From positions 1 to 8,854 of the forward strand of contig DNTK01000546.1 in NCBI GenBank assembly GCA_003508755.1: DNA of 8,854 nt. The letters are read 5' to 3'. Both the position numbers and the translations under genes were made by a program. Of the stretch, positions 1-6,522 are shown in pieces; position 1 is the stretch's first letter, and each line of letters opens with the position of its first letter. This DNA is from Bacteroidales bacterium (GTDB taxonomy: Bacteria > Bacteroidota > Bacteroidia > Bacteroidales > UBA10428). The notes under the pieces are model-generated. The model was not told where the DNA came from. It saw only the letters and a program-made list of their open reading frames with translations, and made no database searches.

Positions 1-890
1 GCTTTGTTAATATCAACCGCCAATTCAGGATTTACCGGAATGGAACTACTAAAAGAATAAACCGGATTTTTTGGTACATCATCGGTAGAAATTTCGTATC
101 CGGCCTCTTTCCATGCATGAAATCCACCATTTAGTACCCTCACATCTTTAACACCGGCATACATCATTATAAAAGCACAGCGAATAGCTCCAATATGTCC
201 GGCAGCACTTCCCGGAAATTCATCGGCATTATCGGGCATCATATGCTTTCCATAAAGAATTACAGTGGTATCCGAATCAATACCATGACAGGTAAGTGCT
301 GCTTCCAGTTCTTCTGGTGAACGCCGGTTCCAGGTTTCCGGAGCTTCCAAAGCAAGGGTATCGATATCTATGGCCCCGGGAATGTGTCCCGATAGATAAG
401 CCTCCCGGTTGCGGTAGTGCACATGGCAGATGACAGTCCTTCCACCGCCATGTGTCGGAGGAAGCAGGCCATCATCGATTAATTTAACCCATTCTGGATA
501 TACCAGGTTTTTATGCCGGGAGAGTTTTTGCATGGGCAAAGCTGAATTAGCAGACCATTCGTTTATAAAGTTGTTGTAGATGCTAATGTTACTGTAACCT
601 GCTTTTCGGAGCAGGCGGGCCACTTCAAAGCAGTCTTCCTGCTTATAGCTGTAAATAACAATTTCTTTTTCGGGTAAAATATTTTTGCTTTTAACAACTT
701 CTATCCAGTCCATGTATTTTGTCCATGTAAAAGGAAGTGAGCGGGCTCCTTTAATGTGACCACCGCGGGCCTCACCCTTCAGGGGCCAGCCATTATATGC
801 ATTTACAGATCGGATGTCAATAACCTGGCAGTTATTGTGCTCTATGCAATTTAAAAGTTGGTTGGTGGATAAGATCGGGTATTTTTTCAT
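1..890 (-). CDS. Multi-domain rhodanese-family sulfurtransferase (C-terminus off the left edge)
   Basis: The frame opens with ATG at 890-888 and stays open for 296 codons to the window edge, so the C-terminus is missing. Two rhodanese-like units are visible. The first covers residues about 8-115, with VIDIRS, GGHIKGARSLP and LLRKAGYSNISIY. The second covers about 130-267, with SGHIPGAIDID and VRVLNGGFHAW. Rhodaneses transfer sulfane sulfur through a persulfide on a cysteine that follows a short beta strand. That position is Ser81 in unit one (IVIYS) and Gly214 in unit two (VILYG), so neither should be catalytic. The last visible residues, VNPELAVDINK, resemble the start of a further rhodanese unit, which presumably carries the cysteine beyond the edge. 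No signal peptide is seen, so it is probably cytoplasmic. The substrate (thiosulfate or 3-mercaptopyruvate) cannot be judged. The terminator at 989-1020 separates it from the CoA-binding gene upstream. The family is secure; the three-domain layout is inferred. Confidence 0.85.
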   Translation of the reverse strand, partial: MKKYPILSTNQLLNCIEHNNCQVIDIRSVNAYNGWPLKGEARGGHIKGARSLPFTWTKYMDWIEVVKSKNILPEKEIVIYSYKQEDCFEVARLLRKAGYSNISIYNNFINEWSANSALPMQKLSRHKNLVYPEWVKLIDDGLLPPTHGGGRTVICHVHYRNREAYLSGHIPGAIDIDTLALEAPETWNRRSPEELEAALTCHGIDSDTTVILYGKHMMPDNADEFPGSAAGHIGAIRCAFIMMYAGVKDVRVLNGGFHAWKEAGYEISTDDVPKNPVYSFSSSIPVNPELAVDINK

Positions 891-988
891 TTGAATGAAA
901 AACTTTGCTATTTAACAATTCGCTGGAGTAAGCATCGCGAATAAAATTCTGTTTGCATCAATCAAGTTTATTTTTTTCAGCGGAATAA

Positions 989-1020
989 AAGATGGATCCC
1001 GAAATAGTAGGATCCATCTT
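989..1020 (-). terminator. Intrinsic terminator after the CoA-binding gene
   Basis: A perfect 11-bp inverted repeat (AAGATGGATCC at 989-999, GGATCCATCTT at 1010-1020) encloses a 10-base loop. Read on the minus strand, the stem runs directly into CTTTTATT, a short U tract. It lies 31 bases after the stop codon of the CoA-binding gene and about 100 bases before the sulfurtransferase start, so it should end the CoA-binding transcript and isolate the two genes. On the plus strand no T run follows, so it is one-directional. Confidence 0.85.
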
Positions 1021-1051
1021 ACACAATAGCAACCTGATAGATGGTTGAAAG

Positions 1052-1507
1052 CTATTTTGGCAGAGCACCAAATATTTTATTTATAGTACGGTGAAATTTG
1101 TGCACGCCTCTTATGGGCTCGGCAAACATGAAAATGCACTTGTTGAGGATTATCTCTTTCTCATATTCCTCGGCAATTCGCAGGGTTTCCTTTGTATCTG
1201 AAGACTGCTGCACCCAAATATTCTTAATGCCGCGCTTAATTGAACTTTGAAGAATCTTGTCTGTCTCGAATTTCGGAGTAAGTATCAGGATACTGTCAAT
1301 ATTTTCCGGTAAACTTTCTACATCCGGATAGCAGGTGGTTCCATTGATATTATCGGTTTTCGGATTAATGGGCAATACCTCATAGCCGTGTTTCGATAAT
1401 TCTTTAAAAACAACATGTCCGAATTTTTTTTCGTTTCGTGAAACTCCTGCAACCGCTAATTTTTTTGGTTCAAGGAACGTGTCAATCTGGTTCTTGGTTA
1501 CCTTCAT
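1052..1507 (-). CDS. CoA-binding domain protein (YccU-like)
   Basis: This is a 151-residue protein made almost entirely of a Rossmann-type CoA-binding domain (CoA_binding_2 family, as in E. coli YccU, which is of similar length). Visible marks are the strand-loop-helix LAVAGVSRNEKKFG at residues 17-30 (nucleotide-binding loop with G21 and G30), the second strand VLPINPK (44-50), the ILILTP strand (73-78), and the family's C-terminal stretch with EPIRGVHKFH at 130-139. The fold is that of the CoA-binding half of succinyl-CoA synthetase, but no catalytic domain is attached. The biochemical role of these stand-alone proteins is not established, so none is assigned. The ATG at 1507-1505 begins right before the conserved domain and no better start exists. 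It is transcribed alone, divergently from the lipoprotein gene across a long gap, and ends in a strong hairpin. Confidence 0.88.
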   Translation of the reverse strand: MKVTKNQIDTFLEPKKLAVAGVSRNEKKFGHVVFKELSKHGYEVLPINPKTDNINGTTCYPDVESLPENIDSILILTPKFETDKILQSSIKRGIKNIWVQQSSDTKETLRIAEEYEKEIILNKCIFMFAEPIRGVHKFHRTINKIFGALPK

Positions 1508-1934
1508 TTACAAAAGTGTTTAGAGGATTAATGCTTTGTGTTGTTTGTATAAATTTACAAAACCTGATGAGATACTTGCCAGCGTTTTGCTTATACAGAC
1601 TGAGTATAAATAATTTTTAGCTAAAAGATGTTCATCAAAATGATTCAACCCATAAACCGCTGTCCTTTCTTCTCCCGATTTATCTATAGGTTGAGCAAGG
1701 GATAATCCAAACTGTTTTTATATTTACAAATCAGCTCTAATGACTATTCTGGTTTCGGATATTTAATTTGTTTAATATCAGAATAATCAGATATATAAAA
1801 CTCCTCCGAGTGCTTTTCTATATAGCTTTATCGGTTACAAAGCTGCGGGTGCAGAAATGATTTATTTTAGGATAAATGTTTAATTACAAATAATATTGAC
1901 TTATTTTGGAACGCTTTTTGGGAATGCATGAAGG
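1508..1934. other. Gene-free 427-base divergent intergenic region
   Basis: This very AT-rich gap lies between the divergent CoA-binding and lipoprotein genes, and must hold both promoters. No credible coding frame is present; the longest open stretches are short and look like nothing known. Small dyads are visible: TTTGTA/TACAAA at 1544-1561; an AT-rich hairpin with arms GATATT (1758-1763) and AATATC (1774-1779); and AGCTTT/AAAGCT at 1824-1844. Near the lipoprotein start, TTATTTTG (1901-1908) resembles the Bacteroidota -7 box TAnnTTTG with one mismatch, but no TTG sits at the right distance upstream, so it is not called as a promoter. No Shine-Dalgarno sequence is obvious at either start. Confidence 0.6.
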
Positions 1935-2420
1935 ATGAAAAATTTATTAGGATTAGGACACCAGGTCAGCAAAAAAACTGGATTTATTTTTTTACTTTTC
2001 ACAACACTGCTGCTTGTTTCGTGCAGTAATCTTGAGAAAATAGAAATTGGCGATCCGGAGGAAGTAAAGATTCAGGGATTTGAAGACAACTACCTTAAAG
2101 TAGCGGTTAAGATACCGGTACACAATCCTTCCCTGCATAAAATTAAAATTCAGGAAATTGATGTGAGGGTATACCTCGATGGAAGGTATATTGGAAAGCT
2201 TATTGTTGATGATAGTATTCTTGTGAATCGAAAAGAAACAAAAGTTTATGATTTACCGGTTAAGATACGCCTGGCCAATGTGCTCACCACTGCTTTTATT
2301 ATGATGAACACCAAACAGGGAGACCAAATCGAAGTGCGTTTTGAGGGCAAGATAAAGGCAAAATCGATGCTCATATCCAAAGAGTTTCCAATTGACCAGT
2401 CGCGTCAGATTGTTATTTAG
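1935..2420 (+). CDS. Lipoprotein with LEA14/WHy-type domain
   Basis: This is a 161-residue predicted lipoprotein. Its N-terminus has a lysine-containing n-region, a hydrophobic stretch (about 16-28) and the lipobox LVSC with Cys30 as the likely lipidated residue, giving a mature protein of about 132 residues. The mature part resembles the LEA type-2 (WHy) fold, a seven-stranded beta sandwich. The hallmark is the N-P after a hydrophobic strand (VKIPVHNPSL, 58-67), followed by strands such as IDVRVYLDGRYIGKL (75-89). Such domains occur in desiccation proteins and many bacterial lipoproteins, and no enzymatic role is known. The residues after Cys30 (SNLEK) contain one acid, so a surface-export signal is not clear; an inner leaflet outer-membrane location is possible. 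The ATG fits the signal sequence well. It is co-directional with the SPOR gene 149 bases on, which has its own promoter. The domain call is moderately sure; the lipoprotein call is firm. Confidence 0.75.
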   Translation: MKNLLGLGHQVSKKTGFIFLLFTTLLLVSCSNLEKIEIGDPEEVKIQGFEDNYLKVAVKIPVHNPSLHKIKIQEIDVRVYLDGRYIGKLIVDDSILVNRKETKVYDLPVKIRLANVLTTAFIMMNTKQGDQIEVRFEGKIKAKSMLISKEFPIDQSRQIVI

Positions 2421-2518
2421 TGCATTTTAAAGAGGTGTTGTATTCATGGCTGATTTAGCGAAGCAATTTATTCGCCTCGTATTAATACCCAATTTTTTGT
2501 TCAAGGCTGCATTAATGC

Positions 2519-2548
2519 TTCGCCAATGTAAAAAAAAGGTTAATTTTG
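2519..2548 (+). promoter_or_regulatory. Probable promoter of the SPOR-purF pair
   Basis: TAATTTTG at 2541-2548 matches the Bacteroidota sigma factor -7 consensus TAnnTTTG exactly. A TTC at 2519-2521 lies 19 bases upstream, where TTG is expected (two of three bases). The predicted transcript would start near 2555, leaving a leader of about 15 bases before the GTG at 2570. The surrounding gap (2421-2569) also holds widely spaced arms GCGAAGCA (2458-2465) and TGCTTCGC (2516-2523), the second next to the -33 position. Confidence 0.5.
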
Positions 2549-2569
2549 TGACTCATTAAATCGCATTTT

Positions 2570-3034
2570 GTGAAACATTCTTTATTAGCTTGTTCAATCA
2601 TTCTGGGTTTTACATTAACCCTCGGCCTTAGCGGGCAAACTTCCAGTATCTTCGATGATGTAGTTTACAATGCCTCCATGAGCGAGGGTAGTATTAAAAT
2701 TGTTCAGGACGATGCTATAAAAACGCTTGTTGAAAAACACCAATGGGCAAAAAGTAAGCAAAAAACAATAGTTGGTTACCGTATTCGCATTTTTTCAAAT
2801 TCGGGTCCCACCGCCAAAGTTGGCTATGACAGAACCATGGCACGCTTTGCTTACTCCTACGACTATATTCCCATATACCCCAAGTTTGTTTATCCCAATT
2901 ATAAAATATATGTGGGCGACTTCAGGACAGAATCAGAAGCACTAAAATTCAGAAAACAAATAGAGCATCAGTTTACAGGAGCATTTTTAGTAAAAACAAA
3001 AATCAATTATCCAAAATTAGAGTCGAATGACTGA
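2570..3034 (+). CDS. Secreted SPOR-domain protein
   Basis: This 154-residue protein begins with GTG. The next in-frame ATG (residue 37) would remove the signal peptide, so the GTG is preferred. Residues 1-22 form a typical secretion signal (KHSLLACSIILGFTLTLGLS), with cleavage probably near SGQ at 21-23. The C-terminal half (about 67-148) matches the Bacteroidota form of the SPOR domain: GYRIRIFSNSG at the first strand, YPNYKIYVGDFRTESEA at 108-124, and AFLVKTKINYP at the end. SPOR domains bind peptidoglycan glycan strands lacking stem peptides, notably at the division septum, so the protein probably acts in the periplasm at the cell wall. The Cys at residue 8 is too close to the N-terminus for a lipobox. 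Its last 8 bases overlap the start of the PurF-like gene, suggesting coupled translation. The domain call is firm; its cellular role is inferred. Confidence 0.85.
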   Translation: MKHSLLACSIILGFTLTLGLSGQTSSIFDDVVYNASMSEGSIKIVQDDAIKTLVEKHQWAKSKQKTIVGYRIRIFSNSGPTAKVGYDRTMARFAYSYDYIPIYPKFVYPNYKIYVGDFRTESEALKFRKQIEHQFTGAFLVKTKINYPKLESND

Positions 3035-4928
3035 CAATATCAAGCATGAATGTGGTATAGCATTCATCCGATTGCGAAAACCACTGGAGTATTATCAGTT
3101 GAAGTATGGAACCTGGCGCTATGGGTTAAATAAGCTTTACCTGCTCATGGAAAAGCAACACAACCGGGGTCAGGATGGAGCAGGAGTAGGTGCGGTTAAA
3201 ATTGATATCGATCCTGGAATTGAATACCTAAACAGATTGCGATCGGTTCAGCCATCGGCCATTAACGATATTTTTCAGGGAATAAAAAAGAATTTTACCG
3301 AGCTGGAAGATAAAACTCCGGGCTTAATAAAAGATATTCCTTGGGTGAAAGATAATCTGCCTTTTGCCTCTGAAGTATTGCTTGGACACCTTCGTTACGG
3401 AACCTATGGATTAAACAACATTGAAAATGCACACCCCGTTATCAGGCAGAACAACTGGCGTTCTCGTACGCTCATGCTTGCTGGGAATTTTAACCTCACC
3501 AATGTGGATGAGATATTCACTCACCTGGTAGATCTTGGGCAGCATCCGCGCGGAAAGATTGACACAGTAACCATGCTTGAAAATGTGGGGCACTTCCTGG
3601 ATGCAGAGAATCAAAGGCTTTTTAATACATTTAAAAAGCAGGGACTGAATAACCGTGAGATTTCCCATAAAATAGAGGCAGAACTCGATATTAAGACAAT
3701 TCTGAGGGAATCCAGTAAAAAGTGGGATGGCGGATATGTTATTGGTGGTGTTATTGGTCATGGCGATGCATTTATCATGCGCGACCCCTGGGCAATACGT
3801 CCTGCATTCTATTATTACGATGACGAAATAGTGGTTGCGGCCTCTGAACGTCCTGTTATTCAAACAGTAATGAATTTGCCTGTTGAAGAGATAAAAGAAC
3901 TGGATGCCGGATCCGCAATAATTAGTAAAAAAGATGGTGCTGTGAGTGTCGAAAACATTCGTGGGCCCTTTGAACGAAGAGCCTGTTCATTCGAGCGCAT
4001 CTATTTTTCGCGGGGCAGTGATAAAGATATTTATAGGGAGCGAAAAAAACTCGGAGCCTTATTAACTCCGGCCATTGATAAGGCCATTGAGGGTGATTTT
4101 AAAAATGCAGTTTTTTCTTTTATCCCAAATACAGCCGAAACAGCATTTTATGGCATGATAAACGGGGTGGAGAAGAAAATGCAGACCGAAGCAAAACAAC
4201 ATCTCATTGATCACCATAAAGAAATTACTGCAGAAGAAATTGATACCATTATTTCACTAAAACCTCGCATCGAGAAGGTAGCCATTAAAGATATTAAACT
4301 TCGCACATTTATTTCGCAGGACGAAGGACGCGATGATTTGGTAGGGCATGTATATGATATTACTTACAAAACCATTGTAAAAGATGTAGATAGCCTGGTG
4401 ATTATCGACGACTCCATTGTGCGGGGAACCACTCTGAAATACAGTATTATTCGAATATTGGACAGGCTCAGACCAAAACGAATTGTAGTTGTTTCTTCCT
4501 CTCCACAAATTCGTTACCCCGACTGTTATGGGATAGATATGGCGCGTTTAGGCGATTTTATCGCTTTTAGAGCTGCTATTGGGTTACTAAAGGAAACCGG
4601 AAGAGAGCACATTATAAACGATGTTTACAAGAAATCAAAAGCACAGGAATTGCTCGCAAAAGAGGAAATACTAAACTACGTTAAGGAAATATATGCCCCC
4701 TTTTCCGATGAGCAAATTTCAGATAAAATTGCAGAGATGCTTACCACTTCGGAAATAAATGCCGAGGTTAAAATTGTCTATCAAACTATTGAAGGATTGC
4801 ATGAAGCCTGCCCCAATCATAAAGGTGATTGGTACTTTACAGGCGATTACCCTACTCCCGGCGGGAATAAAGTTGTCAATCAATCCTTTATCAATTTCAT
4901 TGAAGGAAGCAATGCCCGTGCCTATTAA
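3027..4928 (+). CDS. PurF-like amidophosphoribosyltransferase, long Bacteroidota form
   Basis: This protein of 633 residues is far longer than classical PurF (about 470-505). PurF makes 5-phosphoribosylamine from PRPP and glutamine, the first step of purine synthesis. The N-terminal Ntn-type glutaminase would have Cys9 (HECGIA) as nucleophile after removal of an 8-residue propeptide. It continues with QHNRGQDGAGVG (44-55), GHLRYGTYG (120-128) and AGNFNLTN (152-159). The phosphoribosyltransferase half carries the PRPP loop VIIDDSIVRGTT (458-469) and CYGIDM (500-505). Extra segments sit at about 56-115 and 160-230. The classical AHNGNLTN is altered to AGNFNLTN, so the oxyanion-hole glycine is Phe155. 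Of the four cysteines that bind iron-sulfur in the B. subtilis enzyme, C320 and C500 have counterparts, but CxxCFTG is replaced by GDWYFTG (600-606), so a cluster is unlikely. It could be the cell's second, non-canonical PurF, so I withhold the symbol. It overlaps the SPOR gene by 8 bases and meets the kinase gene tail to tail. Confidence 0.85.
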   Translation: MTDNIKHECGIAFIRLRKPLEYYQLKYGTWRYGLNKLYLLMEKQHNRGQDGAGVGAVKIDIDPGIEYLNRLRSVQPSAINDIFQGIKKNFTELEDKTPGLIKDIPWVKDNLPFASEVLLGHLRYGTYGLNNIENAHPVIRQNNWRSRTLMLAGNFNLTNVDEIFTHLVDLGQHPRGKIDTVTMLENVGHFLDAENQRLFNTFKKQGLNNREISHKIEAELDIKTILRESSKKWDGGYVIGGVIGHGDAFIMRDPWAIRPAFYYYDDEIVVAASERPVIQTVMNLPVEEIKELDAGSAIISKKDGAVSVENIRGPFERRACSFERIYFSRGSDKDIYRERKKLGALLTPAIDKAIEGDFKNAVFSFIPNTAETAFYGMINGVEKKMQTEAKQHLIDHHKEITAEEIDTIISLKPRIEKVAIKDIKLRTFISQDEGRDDLVGHVYDITYKTIVKDVDSLVIIDDSIVRGTTLKYSIIRILDRLRPKRIVVVSSSPQIRYPDCYGIDMARLGDFIAFRAAIGLLKETGREHIINDVYKKSKAQELLAKEEILNYVKEIYAPFSDEQISDKIAEMLTTSEINAEVKIVYQTIEGLHEACPNHKGDWYFTGDYPTPGGNKVVNQSFINFIEGSNARAY

Positions 4929-6424
4929 TTAACAGTTTTTACCGGTAACATTATCAGCATTTCAACCATGTCATCAGCATTTTTAGCTTCCAGGCTGCCC
5001 TGATGTGCATAAATGTTCTTGTATGCAATAGTTAATCCCAGGCCGACACCGTGTCCCGGCGGTTTGGTGGTAAAGAAGGGATCAAATATTTTATTTAAGT
5101 TTTCTTCCGGAATTGAGGGTCCTGAGTTTTTTATTGAAATGTATATTGATTTGTCTTTTTCCTCATATGTTTTAATGATAATCTTTTTATCATTTTTATT
5201 TTCACTGCTATTAATTGCATAAATAGCATTATCGATAATGGCTACCAATGTTTGGTGGATTTTTTCCCTCTGCATGGTAACTTCAGAAATATCATTCTGC
5301 AGTTCTTTTATGAGAGTTACTTCTTTTGGAATTTTAAACCCCACAATCATAAGGGTAGATTCAATAACCTTATTGATGTTTATTGGTGTTGATTCGGAAG
5401 TATCTGAAAATGAAAGCAGGCTTCTGACAATTCTGGCAATGCGCTCGACTCCGAGAAGGGAGCCTGGTAGTGTATTAATGCATTTATTGATGATGATAAT
5501 TTTTTCGCTTTCATTCAAAGCCGGGTTTTTTAACGAATCAAAAAGTTCATCCAGCTTTTGCAAACCTGCAGATATAAAGTTTAAGGGATTATTAATTTCA
5601 TGTGCAACGCCCGATGTAAGTGTTCCCAGTGAGGCCATCTTTTCTGATTGTATGAGTTGCGTTTGTGTGTGCCTTAGTTGCTCCAGCAATTGCTCGAGTT
5701 CGTGATTTTTTTCCCCCAGTTCCTGTCGCTGTTTAAGCAACGATTCGTTCTGTGTCCGTAATACTTCCCGCTGTTCTTCAAGCTCAGTATTGGCAACCGA
5801 AATCCAATTCTCAAACTGATTCGACTGGTGCAAAAAGTAGAGTATTGCTGCATTGATGAATAAAAACAATCCAATGCTCGAAACCTTGTAGAATAGCCGG
5901 TTTGCTTCAACAATTGGTACAATCTCAAGGTCATCACCTGCAAGATTGATGAGAATGCTGTCGATAATAACTACAAACAATAAATAAATAGCGATGGAAA
6001 AATAAAGGTGAAGGCGTTGTTTCTTAAGCCTGAAAAACAAATGTGGTACTACACAAAGTGCTGATGGAATATATGGATACCAAAAAAAGTATTCGTTTAT
6101 TATTCGCCCTCTTATTACTGGAAACATAAACAGGATAAAAGGAAAAACGAAGGTGATGATTACTTTTACCGGAAAAAAATGACCACGCTTAATCATCAGC
6201 AGGTTCAAATAACTAAGCACTGCAATTGCAGGTGTTTTAATCGATGCAAGATGCCAGGTATTTCCGCCTTGAAATATTATTATCACATCCATGATCGCAA
6301 CAATGGTAAAAATCAATAAAAAGCTAATATTTATTGCATTGAGTATGCGAATATCACGGAGTGTATTTCTGTCGTGTTTAGCTTCGGCTCCTAATAATGT
6401 TATGGCATTCCAGAAGTCTCTCAT
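4925..6424 (-). CDS. Membrane sensor histidine kinase
   Basis: From the ATG at 6424 it has 499 residues. Six hydrophobic segments lie at about 33-52, 62-79, 86-104, 114-131, 139-161 and 181-199, forming a membrane sensor region with little soluble loop. A glutamine- and glutamate-rich coiled coil follows (about 212-262). Then comes the dimerisation helix MASLGTLTSGVAHEINNPLN with His275 as phosphoacceptor. The ATPase domain shows the N box (IIDNAIYAI, Asn399), the F box IFDPFFTTK, and the G2 box GHGVGLGL (457-464). The G1 box reads NSGPSIP rather than the common DxGxGI, a variant seen in this class. No receiver domain or response regulator is present in the window, so the partner is unknown. 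A TTG at 6478 would add 18 residues in frame; I prefer the ATG because TTG starts are less common and the extra residues show nothing recognisable. It follows the GlsB-like gene on the same strand with a 98-base gap (44 to the TTG), so the two may be co-transcribed. Confidence 0.9.
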   Translation of the reverse strand: MRDFWNAITLLGAEAKHDRNTLRDIRILNAINISFLLIFTIVAIMDVIIIFQGGNTWHLASIKTPAIAVLSYLNLLMIKRGHFFPVKVIITFVFPFILFMFPVIRGRIINEYFFWYPYIPSALCVVPHLFFRLKKQRLHLYFSIAIYLLFVVIIDSILINLAGDDLEIVPIVEANRLFYKVSSIGLFLFINAAILYFLHQSNQFENWISVANTELEEQREVLRTQNESLLKQRQELGEKNHELEQLLEQLRHTQTQLIQSEKMASLGTLTSGVAHEINNPLNFISAGLQKLDELFDSLKNPALNESEKIIIINKCINTLPGSLLGVERIARIVRSLLSFSDTSESTPININKVIESTLMIVGFKIPKEVTLIKELQNDISEVTMQREKIHQTLVAIIDNAIYAINSSENKNDKKIIIKTYEEKDKSIYISIKNSGPSIPEENLNKIFDPFFTTKPPGHGVGLGLTIAYKNIYAHQGSLEAKNADDMVEMLIMLPVKTVN

Positions 6425-6522
6425 ACTTGCTGATGATTCTATTGTATTTAAGGTAGCAATTTCTCCCAGAACTAACAATAAATGTTGTCCGATAATAATT
6501 TATGAAAAGCTGTTTTTTCTGA

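Noticed and set aside
1438..1620. Plus-strand frame of 60 codons overlapping the CoA-binding start
   Set aside because: It begins antisense within a well-supported gene and continues into AT-rich spacer without any family resemblance.
2458..2498. Hairpin GCGAA/TTCGC followed by a T run as a terminator of the lipoprotein gene
   Set aside because: The stem is only 5 bp with an 8-base loop, and the T run begins about 17 bases after the stem, too far for an intrinsic terminator.
3411..3863. Open frame antisense to the PurF-like gene
   Set aside because: It lies wholly inside a gene with strong family motifs, its translation resembles no known protein, and no start signal supports it. The same applies to 4257-4508.
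5238..5705. Open frame antisense to the kinase domain
   Set aside because: It mirrors the dimerisation helix and coiled-coil codons of the kinase; its serine- and cysteine-rich translation is typical of antisense shadow frames.
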